Positions 1 through 9,615 of a stretch of 64,000 nucleotides of DNA are shown one piece after another. Position 1 is the stretch's first letter. Each line of letters starts with the position of its first letter. This stretch comes from Aplidium turbinatum. Lineage: Eukaryota > Chordata > Ascidiacea > Aplousobranchia > Polyclinidae. The DNA lies in contig OU964925.1 in NCBI GenBank assembly GCA_918807975.1, positions 7,726,798 to 7,790,797 on the forward strand, read 5' to 3'. Made by a program: the position numbers and the translations under genes. The notes under the pieces are model-generated. The model had not been told where the DNA came from, searched no databases, and was given only the letters and a program-made list of their open reading frames with translations.

Positions 1-1995
1 TTTGTTTGGGCAAGCTACAACAGTTTATGTCCAACAACCAACATTGTTTGTCTTTATCTGTTACTGTCAAAGGTTGCCGCACACTAAAACAAAAGTCTCA
101 ATCCTTTTGATACTTCAAGCTGTAAAATTAAGATAGATGCCTTGCAGCATTTGGCTAAAAGTCCACTTTCACGCAGTGTGAGTAGGCTATAGATTTTTGA
201 CTTTTTTCTGACCACAGTCCACAATACAACTGGACTATCTCATATTTGTCTGTATAACCTACTTGTCTGTTAACATCAATGGTCCAGCAAATAATAACCA
301 TGTAAATACGGTAACCAACTACTGAAAGCCTTAGGCCTACCAGCTGCTTACTAGACAAATTACTGACACAAACCAGTTGCTGTGACGTTTCAGGCTCACG
401 AAGTTTTTTTTGTTGCCTCCAGCAAATAAACTGCTTAGTTGGTCAGTGGAAGCGCGATTTCATTCTACACAGACCCATCTTTGCATTAAACCGTGACGAA
501 ATCTATTTGTGGCAAATGTATCATCGGCAAAGTTTGTTGCGCAAGCGTAGACCTTACGTGAGACAAAATTTTATCAAGTTTTCATGAACAATATCATCGA
601 ATGAAACAATAAAGAGGCCAAAATGTAGAAACTATAAACTCATCGAAAACTGCACTGTCTTCATCTTCAGTGCTGCCATCATACTGTAGAAGTATGAAAT
701 TCGATTTTCACAGAATTTAGTTTTTTATAAAATCATTTTTGGAACACCCATTGGGCAGAGCTGCTATTTGCGGTAGAATTGTGTGCTACAAACTCACCCT
801 TGCTGCTTTTTGTCCATATAATCTACTGTATATCAGGAATTGTCCAGTAAACGATTTTCATTTGATTTTAAACAAATCTTTGCTGTGCCAATGATTATGC
901 CAAACTTTTATGCCAAACTTTTGGCATATTTAGCTTCTTTCATTGTCGCACTTCCAAGCATTGACTGCCTCTAGCATGAAAAGTTTCCAAGATTCTCTGT
1001 TGTTTGCTGAGTGCATTAGGTGCATGTTGGTGCTGGTTTTGTCGGTTTGTTGGTTTAAGTAAGTAGATTAACCTAACAACCCGACAAAACCAACACCAAC
1101 AACACCAACTTATATCAGGAATTGCCAATTGTCCGGTAAACGATTTACTTTTTCATTTGTTTTTAAACAAATATTTGCTAATAGAAAATAAAACTTCTTG
1201 AAGCCATCTTGTGTCGCCTAAATAAAAATAGGCGAATTAGTTTAATGGAATTTATTGACAATTGTCGCATAATTTGTTTTATGATATTCAAGAAAAAAAA
1301 AAAAAATTTTTTATTTCAGAGCAACAAGTCCTTTGAAGTGGTTAATCTCTGAACAGTCAACACCACGCCCTCAGAAAAGACCAACAAAAACGTGGAAAAG
1401 TTATCCTTTGATCTTTTTTTTGGCATGGCACGTAACCGACTGCCTCCTGAATCCGCTTCTGGGGATCCTAATTGTGCTATGTTATAAATTACGAAACATA
1501 TTGTTGTAAGAATTTGTTCGCTCTTTTGAATTCTTTGTCTCATTATTCATCCGAGACCGTTGATGCCTGGTTCAGGCAAGGCAGTTGAAGAAAAAGAAGA
1601 AGAAGAATGTGATGACATCGTACATCTGATATAAAAATAAAAATGAGCTTGCCGCTAAAAGACCTTAGCTGATGAAGAAGAGGGACAATATATAAAACAA
1701 TATTATAATTAGTAGAGCTTTAGTGGCGAACTGGTAGATACATTGTTGTCAATTGTGCAAGAAAAATAGAATATCCTGTAACAAAATTTATGACGCAAAT
1801 TTTTCTAAAATTTGTTTCGTTTCTTCAACGCTGATATGGCGAGATTCTGTCATGCAAGTTGTTTGTAGTCATTTACACCTGGCAAATGGGATTTGACGAC
1901 CATATAGGCTAGTGCAAGGCTTACTAAAGTTGTAATCAGTTTTTTGCTTTATTTGAAATTAAACTTTTCTTTGTTGATTGGCTTTTTATTTCATT
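1..1995. other. Intergenic, no gene seen; one dispersed repeat copy
   Basis: AT-rich sequence without convincing coding potential; the open frames are short and have no recognisable protein signature. The only structure I can support is a repeat at 941-1068 with a second copy at 33904-34030. Confidence 0.6.
941..1068 (-). repeat. Dispersed repeat, copy 1
   Basis: The reverse complement closely matches 33904-34030, including the shared stretch AACCAACAAACCGACAAAAC. The minus-strand translation contains RILETFHARG, which faintly recalls the RILE-FH-RCLR segment near the C-terminus of some LINE reverse transcriptases. I infer a LINE 3' fragment, but the family is not certain. Confidence 0.6.
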
Positions 1996-2671
1996 TTCTC
2001 CCTATAGACACTAGGCAGTATGTAGGTTATATCTCAGACCAGCCAATGATGTGGCACGATCTGTTGGTTATCTGGATAAATGAGGTGATTGCCTGGTTTT
2101 CTGGTTTATGTCGGATTTGACGATGATTTACCTTGAATGGTCGTCAAGGATCATAAGTCGCCAGAAGAATTGTAATTATTAAACCTCCTGCTGCACTTTA
2201 TGAACCAATGGAGGCTTGATGTGTTTGACTAATTGCTATCAAATATTATTTTCTGAGCTTTCGATAAATTGATGCTACTTTTAATAATTAATTTATAACT
2301 TATCACTTTTTTTTAAATGAAGTGCACCTCAAGTGCACTTCATTTAAAAAATAACAAGTTTTCTCATGTCGTCACTGTTTATGATTATGAGTAAGACATA
2401 CAAGTTGCAACTAATGAATTTCTGTATTGTTTCACTTTCTAAAAATGGTGGTCCGTATTTTTGATCAGCTTTGCCCAAATAATAACTCTTCACATTACAT
2501 GACCAACAATTGTACTTGTACGCCTAGCCTCCGTTGTCCACTAACTGGGTAGGAAAGTTTACGTGTCTTGGATGAAGAAAGTAAAGCCTGGCTGGTTCTT
2601 AGTAACATCTAACAGTAGTCCGGAAGACATCGACAACATAGAGTGGTGACTTTAGACCCCGACGACTCATA

Positions 2672-2751
2672 CCCTGACAGCAAATCCGTCAGTTTTTGAT
2701 TGATTCAACGTCAGCAAATCAATGTAAAAATAAAGGATTTCGTTGTCTGGG
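2672..2751. mobile_element. Small palindromic MITE (CCAGACAGCAAA family), left-arm copy
   Basis: The ends resemble CCAGACAGCAAATC and its complement, around a near-palindromic core related to ACATTGATTCAACGT. The same insertion sits at the matching place in the right arm (7049-7127), so it was present before the inverted repeat formed. Related copies lie at 35613-35701, 36743-36828 and 60588-60636. Confidence 0.7.
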
Positions 2752-3332
2752 ATGGAAGACAGACTGCAACAACTTGCAAAGAAGCAATGAAAGAAAACAG
2801 CGCACTGTGATGCTTCTTCTTCATCGTGTGTCACACGGCCGTAGCCCAGAGCATCACGCAGGCTCTTGCTCGTCACACGACAACTGTGATGCTGAACATC
2901 AGCTGCCTGCACCTGGAAACCTTTTGCATCAAAGTTATTCTGGTAAGCTCATGAAAGCAGGAATGTAGCAACTCTGCCTGCACAATAACGAAGACCAAGC
3001 AACATTTTTGTATTCTTAGTTCTCTGCATATGCCTGAACCAGGGGCGCCGGAAGCGGGGGGGCAGGGGGGCGAATGCCCCCCCTGCCCTCAATTTTTCTG
3101 CAGATGAGGGGGCAGGGGGGCAATGGTGCCCTTTTAAAGTCATGTAAGCTACTGCACATTCTGCAATATAACAATTTCTGCTTTTCTCCTTAAAACTCGT
3201 TGTTTTTTCGGCAGCCATCGTGGCCTACCGGGAGCTCCTTCTCGGCGGCCAAATCTGCGTGCTTGGAGGCCAAAATACAAAATAACGATAGCACAAGTAA
3301 ATAGAATTAAACTTGCAACAATGCTAAAATCA

Positions 3333-3557
3333 TCACTTAGCGTTGTTGAAGTCTGGGTCTGGGCGACGTCCTACGATAGAATCGTTGCACCACGCAATAA
3401 CTGCTTCATCGGGATTGTAATCCAGTACTGCGGGACCATCTAACGACACTCGCACGAGTGTCTCCAATGTGGCTGATTTTAAAGAAGTTCGCCACTCATC
3501 TAGAATTATTTTTAGCAACGAAAAGCAACGTTCGACATGTGTTGACAATGACGGCAA
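3333..3557 (-). pseudogene. hAT transposase C-terminal fragment (outer element)
   Basis: The minus-strand frame contains HVERCFSLLK, EWRTSLKSATLETLVRVSLDGP-type spacing and a final acidic tail. Many hAT transposases end with a V/S-ERxFSxxxxIxxxxRxxL block followed by L-LxRIxxDGP, which this matches. No upstream RNase H-like core could be read, so only the dimerisation tail survives. It lies wholly within the 3040-5078 element and is not a host gene. Confidence 0.75.
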
Positions 3558-4101
3558 GGTAATAAAATAAGTATTTCAATGATGTGAAGGACATTACTAA
3601 AAGAAGCATAATTTTTGCAAAATAGGATGATAAAATGTTTTCCCCTCGGATGTCAACTAACCTAGTTCTCCTTTTTAACAACGATTCAATGTCCGACAAC
3701 ATCGATTCGACATAAAAACGACAATATTGCCAGCCGATGTAAATTAGCACTTTCGATTAAGATTTTATTCAAATATACATCGGGAATTACAAACAAGACT
3801 CACAGCGCTGTTGATCGGCTGATCGCAGATGGATATATTCCAGCAATAACAAATATTCCCGCACAATGCAACAAAGGCGATTATGACGCGCTGATCTAAT
3901 TTTGCGTCACTCTTTGACACTACATATTTTCGACAGTTAATCCACGATCATTCTATTGCGAAATTAAATAATTGGCTAGAAGAGACTGGCGGCCAAACTT
4001 GGCCGATTGAGGAGGTAGCACCGGCGGTCATTCAAGCACTACTTAGCGGCCATGGCCGCAGGCTGCTTTAAGGCTTGACAGTAGGTTACATCATTATAAC
4101 A

Positions 4102-4880
4102 TAGGCTTGCCATTTTTTAGAAATGCAAATCCGGGACGCATATAAAACTGCAAATAATCTTAATGTAGGCCTAATACAAAATAATTTAATGCAACTATAA
4201 TTATTTAATATGGGAAAATTACCAATATATTTAAGCCTATTTCTCCAACGAAAGCAAGGGAACTTAACAATATTTATGAGCACATGAATCAGGCCTAATA
4301 ATATTTTTCTGTGCTAAGTACCTTTTTCGAAAGTAGGCTACAGTGTTAGATTTTATCTTTTCATAAAATTGACTACATGTCAAATCAACATTAATTTTGC
4401 AAGTGAGGAGAGCTTTGACATTTTGTTCTAGCATTTGGCCTCTGTCATCAAACCACATATTGTTCATAATTGAAAAAATTTGTTCAACTGGTGCTGATGT
4501 CCCAGGCAAACAAAACACAAACTCGACAAGGTTTTGAAAGTTTGGAATGGTTATGTTTTTGTTAAAAGTTTACTTTTGTTCAAGAGATGTCGTTGCATTT
4601 TGCCATGATTCTTTTCTCTCACTCTTAGACATCTATTTCTTTACCAAAACGTGCTCATCGAAAAAGAAGTCGATGTTGATCATTTGCTTCTGAAACATTT
4701 TGTTGATATTTTCCGCAGACCCACTTGAGAAAGAATTGTTTAAGATGACTAGCTCAAGAATTTTTTTTTGCAAATCTTAAATTGAAAACTCCGGGACAAA
4801 TTGGTTAACCGGGCGAGACAACTGGACAAGGCCTTAAAATCGGGACTGTCCCGGCTAAACCGGGACGTATGGCAAGCCTA
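4102..4880 (-). mobile_element. Nested hAT element (TAGGCTTGCCAT termini)
   Basis: Termini TAGGCTTGCCAT and ATGGCAAGCCTA are followed inward by CCGGGACG-type motifs at both ends. The flanking octamers TTATAACA (4094-4101) and TAGTAACA (4881-4888) match at 6 of 8 positions. It carries a second hAT C-terminal fragment on the minus strand. It lies inside the 3040-5078 hAT and is therefore the younger insertion. Confidence 0.8.
4264..4518 (-). pseudogene. hAT transposase C-terminal fragment (nested element)
   Basis: The minus-strand frame reads LPGTSAPVEQIFSIMNNMW, then a Q-VKALL-KIN block and CSQFYEKI. The LPxTSAPVERxFS signature is the hallmark of the hAT dimerisation domain. The frame has no readable catalytic core upstream. 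It differs clearly from the fragment at 3333-3557, showing that two different hAT families are stacked here. Confidence 0.8.
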
Positions 4881-5296
4881 TAGTAACATAGCATGATGCC
4901 CTTCTTTGCATACCGGACACTTGTATGCTATCATTACTCAACACATAGTGAGCTGATAGATTAGCATTATCGCTATATCTTATCTTAAAACTTGAAAAAA
5001 AATTGGCCTTTTAGTAAACAAAAGTGCCCTTTTTTCGTAATCTTGCCCCCCCAGTCAAAAATCGTTCTGGCGCCCCTGGCCTGAACATGGCAAAATGGCA
5101 AAGAAATAACCGGAAACACAAGACAGGGCAGAACAAATAACTTTGTACCAAGATGATATGTGGCGTAGACTCGGGTGATCAAATTGCTTGGTGGGATTCT
5201 GTGAAAGAATTGGTGGCCCATATGCTGAGTTTTACAACCATTACCACTTGTCAAGCATTGGTATCTTTGCTGTGGATTTAAAACACATTAGTTGCA

Positions 5297-5466
5297 TGGT
5301 GTCAAGAGTCAAGACAATACTTTATGAAGATTAATTGCTGAAAGTATACGTCAAGATTACACAGTTCAAAGACGTAGCCAATGCGACAAATTGCTATACC
5401 ATCAACTACCGAAATTCCTTGCAAATGCCAAAGCTGGAAAACAATAAAAAGAGAAAACAATAAAAA
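5297..5466. repeat. Insertion of about 170 bp in the left arm
   Basis: The left arm reads GATTTAAAACACATTAGTTGCA, then this segment, then ATAAATGCAAGTAAT. The right arm (complement of about 6640-6690) joins the two flanks almost directly. I do not recognise the inserted sequence; its right part is A-rich. Confidence 0.55.
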
Positions 5467-5574
5467 ATAAATGCAAGTAATCCGCAAAGCAAACAAACTT
5501 CATTTCAATAGATTGAGTTTTGCTTTTAGCAGCGTGATCGTTTACTTCACAATGTAGATATTAATGCCTGTTTT

Positions 5575-6552
5575 AGCTTGATACTGCGATTATGAAATAA
5601 ACTTCATTTCAATTGCCAAAACTTTATGTCAGGGTCAGTGGAGGCTGGTGAGTTCTAGAAATGAGGACCCAGGTTGTAGCTGAAAGCGAACACAACAGCG
5701 GGAGGTCTGGGTGCCTCCCTCAGAAAATTCTGAAAAATTGCATTTAATTTATTGCATTCTGAGCGTATTTTCAGCTCTAAATTGTGGTAAAAATTTAAGA
5801 TGAAGCTTGACTTATAACAAATGTGAATAACATGTTCTAAATAGTAAAAAAGACAACGATTGTTTTTCTTCGTTGCCTACTCGACAAAAAATTCTTCCGT
5901 GGTCGATGTCACTTTACATTTTGGATGTAGATACGTTGCTTATTGCATGACATAACTTATTAATGTTCAAGCAGTTTTCTCCAAAGGTGAGAAGTAGACC
6001 TATACTAAAAAGAATCAGTTTTTCTAGTTCCTTCATATTTGCATTCTTTTGTTACTAAGACTACCATAATACAAATCAGCGAAAATGTAAACTATTAATT
6101 ATTTTTTTCGTGACATTTGAACTTCACAACGCAACACTCGGCTCCACTTGGGATACCTGTTCAAATGTGCTGTCTGAACTCTGGACACTGAACGACGTTT
6201 TGCTATTTGTTTATATTGACAATTCAAAAAACTTGCGGCTCTTCGACGTCACGATTGAGTGTTTCTTTTATTGTAACCTTGTGCAAAATATTTCCTTGAA
6301 CACGCAGGGTTTTCAAGTATAATTTACACTTATAACAGCCAGCAATTCTGTGAAAAGAGCGCATAAAACACATATGGAGCAGAAGAAACGCTAAATTCTT
6401 TGAGAAAATTTTTGTGAAAACATTTTTGGGGGTGCTACAGTCCAGTAGCACACACTAGCGAGCAGCCCTTTATCAGGGTGGTCCAAACCATGTCAAGCTG
6501 GCCGCGGGCAGCTCTTGTACGGCCCGCGAACACTTCCTGCATGCCCGATTTT
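5575..6552. other. Central spacer of the inverted repeat
   Basis: About 980 bp separate the two arms. At 5690-5770 it contains, in reverse orientation, a segment shared with 21846-22010 and 54722-54850 (TTTCTGAGGGAGGC followed by CCCAGACC-type sequence). At 6474 it starts a stretch CAGGGTGGTCCAAACC that resembles an hAT terminus without a visible partner. No gene is supported. Confidence 0.5.
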
Positions 6553-7048
6553 CTAACAGGTCATTAATAGCCTACATTGTGAAGTAAGCAACGATCACGC
6601 TGCTAAAAGCAAAACTCGATCTATTGAACTGAAGTTTGTTTCTTTGTCGATTACTTGCATTTATTTTACATTGCAACTAATTTGTTTTAAATCCACAGCA
6701 AAGATGCCAATCTACACAGTGAAGAAAGATGCCAATGCTTGACAAGTGGTAATTGTAGTAGAACCTAGCATATGGGCCACCAATTCTTTCATAGAATCCC
6801 ACCAAGCAATTTGATCACCCGAGTCTACGCCACATATCATCTTGATACAAAGTTATTTGTTCTGCCCTGTCTTGTGTTTCCGGTGATTTCTGCCATTTTT
6901 GCCATGTTCACTGTTCAGGCATATGCAGAGAACTAAGAATACAAAACGTTGTTAGAAGGTCTTCATTATTATGCAGCTGACGTTCAGCATCACAGTGCGC
7001 TGTTTTCTTTCATTGCTTTTTTGCAAGTTGTTGTCATCTGTCTTCCAA

Positions 7049-7127
7049 CCCAGACAGCAAATCCGTCATTTTTCCATTGATTTGCAGACGTTGAATCAAT
7101 GTAAAAATGACCGATTTAGTTGTCTGG
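7049..7127. mobile_element. Small palindromic MITE (CCAGACAGCAAA family), right-arm copy
   Basis: The sequence runs from CCAGACAGCAAATCCGTC to TTAGTTGTCTGG around a core with GACGTTGAATCAATGT. It occupies the position equivalent to the left-arm copy at 2672-2751. Confidence 0.7.
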
Positions 7128-7150
7128 GTATGAGTCGTCGGGGTCTAAAG

Positions 7151-7974
7151 TAGGGTGGCTCGTTTTTGAACTTTTTTTTTAAATTCTCTCGGGGTAGTGG
7201 AGAAATGGTGCCAATGAGTGAGAAAACAATCATGACAAAATTTGAGATTCGTAACAAATTGTCTTCAGCCTCCTCATGGGGCCCAAAAATCGAAAAATGG
7301 GGTCAAAAACAAAATTTTTTTAAAAATATTTTTAGTTTGAGTAGATACAATATTGTCTAGATATATCTAATTAACCTGAAAAAAAAAATTGAAGTTTTTT
7401 TTTTTTTTTTCTTTTGCGCTTCTGAAAATTTCCATTTTGCTGAAATTTTGCATTTTTGTTTGTGGTTACATACTGTAACTACAAACTTCGTCAGTGACGT
7501 AAATTCAAGTAAAAGACGCCACTTTTTTCTAACAAATTAACCCAATTAGCCTACATTACAAAATGACGCAACAGCTCAGGGCAGGTCTATAAAGAGAAAT
7601 ACAATGACGTTTTATGGTTGGCAAAATGTCTAATGCAATTATGTATTATGTAACCACCCACAAAAATGCAAAATTTTCAGCAAAATAGAAATTTTCAGAA
7701 GCTGTGAGGAAGCTGAAGGAATAGTTCAAATGACTCCAATTTTTTTTCTTAGGTTAATTAGATATATCTAAACAATATTGTATTTACCCAAACTAAAAAT
7801 GTTTAAAAAAAAATGTTTTTGACCCCATTTTTCGATTTTTGGGCCCCATGAGGAGGCTGAAGACAATTTGTTACGAATCTCAAATTTTGTCATGAGCGTT
7901 TTCTCACTCATTGGCATCATTTCCCCACTACCCCGAATGAATTAAAAAAAAAGGTTCAAAAACGAGCCACCCTA
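7151..7974. mobile_element. Foldback DNA element (TAGGGTGGCTCG family)
   Basis: The outer 170 or so bases at each end are reverse complements, starting TAGGGTGGCTCGTTTTTGAA and ending with its complement. The symmetry extends inward through the GGGGTCAAAAACA region. Flanks carry a perfect 8-bp duplication GTCTAAAG (7143-7150 and 7975-7982), and the left arm shows the single-copy site near 2650. No coding sequence is seen. A related element lies at 29725-30491. Confidence 0.9.
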
Positions 7975-8123
7975 GTCTAAAGTCACCACTCTATATTGTC
8001 GATGTTTTTCGGACTACTCATAGATGTTACTAAGAACCAGCCAGGCTTTACTTTCTTCATCCAAGGCACGTAAACGTTCCTACCCAGTTAGTGGACAACG
8101 GAGGCTAGGCGTAAAATTGTTAG

Positions 8124-9185
8124 CAGGGGCTCCGGACACTTCCCGAGAGTGGGGGGTAATTTAAGTAGGGGCGGCAACGATGTTTTGACATCTACCGGGG
8201 GCTTATTGGATTATCGCATCACATACTTCTGGGAGGTCACCCCCCAGACCTCCTTTGCATTACTGAAAGCTTCAGTTTCTCTTAGCGACATGTTTCGCGC
8301 CGAAGACGCAAAGTTTTTGCTTTTCAGCACGATTTAAATTCAAAAATTATTTCACTGAACTGGACTTTGAGACTTTGACTGGAAGAAGTACGCAAAAATC
8401 CCTCTCAGTATTCTTCCTTTGCTCAAGTCCTCCAAATTTTGCACATTAGATGATAAAAGGTTAGATTTAAAAGGTCAAAAGCGTTAAGGTCAAAGCTAGG
8501 CTTACTTTCAACTCAGAAAAAAATAAAATTAAAGCTAAAATGCATTAACTTTTAGAACAACTGAAAATAGGGAGACATCTTGATCGATACTACAGAAAGG
8601 CCTACCATCCGCGCCATGTAAGAAATAACACTAAACAAAACTAAACAAAAAAAATTGAATTTTACAAATAATACTATTCTTTAAAAATAAATAGGAATTT
8701 TAGTTGACTCAGCGAATAGCTATCCCTTGGCTTAGCTATCCCTTGCAATCAATTTTGAAAGCCACCAATCGTCTCGCCATCAGCAAAATCGCAAGGCATG
8801 GCAAAACCATCAAGCCCAGCATGGTTCAAACAAAGGCGAAGAGAAGCTATCACCGCGAAAAATCCGCTGAGTTACAACGATTCAACGCCGAAAGACATTG
8901 AAACAATGCAACTGTAACGGATTTCGTTCGTGACTGATAAAAGCGAAATTAAGCAGTTTGTAGCAGTGAGAAATGATGACGTCACACATAACGCATTGTG
9001 ATGCGTATATTTTTGACAGGATACATAGTTTGGCGTTGTCTTGCGAGTCGGAGTTTAAAAATATTGAAAATGAAATTTTTATTTTTGTATTAGTGGAGGG
9101 GGGGGGGTAATTTGGCATTAGTTACCCCCCACTCCAATTGGTGGGGAGTAATCACCCCCCCGGCCCTCCTCTAACGGTGCCCATG
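8124..9185. mobile_element. hAT-like non-autonomous element in the right arm
   Basis: The left arm has the uninterrupted site (complement of about 2490-2530). Here it is split, with ATTGTTAG at 8116-8123 and ATTGTTGG at 9186-9193 (7 of 8 identical). The ends CAGGGGCTCCGG and CCGTTAGAGG/GGTGCCCAT are imperfect inverted repeats. G-runs near both ends and a CCCCCCAGACCTCC segment near 8240 are visible. No transposase is readable. Confidence 0.7.
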
Positions 9186-9615
9186 ATTGTTGGTCATGTG
9201 GTGTGAAGTGTCATTATTTATGCAAAGTTGAGCAAAAATGCGGACCAGCATTTTTAGAAAGTGAAACAACATAGAAATTCATTAATTGCAACATTTGTGT
9301 CTTACTCATAAACAGTGACGACATGAGATAACTTGTTATGATTGCTACTTGAGGTGCACTTCATTTAAAAAAAAATGATAAGATATAAATCATTAAAAGT
9401 AGCATCAATTTATCCAAAGCTCAGAAAATAATATTTGATAGCAATGAGTCAAACACATCAAGCCTCTATCGGTTCATAAAGTGCAGCAGGAGGTTTAATA
9501 ATTACAATTCTTCTGGCGACTTATGATCCTTGACGACCATTCAAGGTAAATCATCGTCAAATCCGACATAAACCAGAAAACCAGGCAATCACCTCATTTA
9601 TCCAGATAACCAACA

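Larger units (their letters stand above)
3040..5078 (-). mobile_element. hAT-family DNA transposon with a nested hAT inside
   Basis: Terminal inverted repeats CAGGGGCGCCGGAA and TTCTGGCGCCCCTG are flanked by a perfect 8-bp duplication GCCTGAAC (3032-3039 and 5079-5086). The right arm of the surrounding inverted repeat carries the corresponding uninterrupted site near 6920. A minus-strand frame at 3333-3557 reads VERCFSLLK, EWRTSLK and VRVSLDGP, the pattern of the hAT C-terminal dimerisation region. Most of the transposase is missing or unreadable, so the copy is dead. The hAT at 4102-4880 is nested inside it. Confidence 0.9.
1996..5574 (+). repeat. Left arm of a giant interrupted inverted repeat
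   Basis: Read inward from 1996, this arm is the reverse complement of the right arm read inward from 11736. Anchors are 1996-2060 against 11716-11736 plus 11161-11200; 2060-2500 against 9186-9608; 2500-2670 against 7975-8123; 2672-2810 against 6985-7150; and 5079-5570 against 6557-6930. After removing the hAT at 3040-5078 and a piece of about 170 bp at 5297-5466, the arm is about 1.4 kb. It also holds two short segments (about 2821-2893 and 2908-2980) that the right arm lacks. No target-site duplication is visible at the outer ends, so it may be a long-TIR element or a local inverted duplication. Confidence 0.85.
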
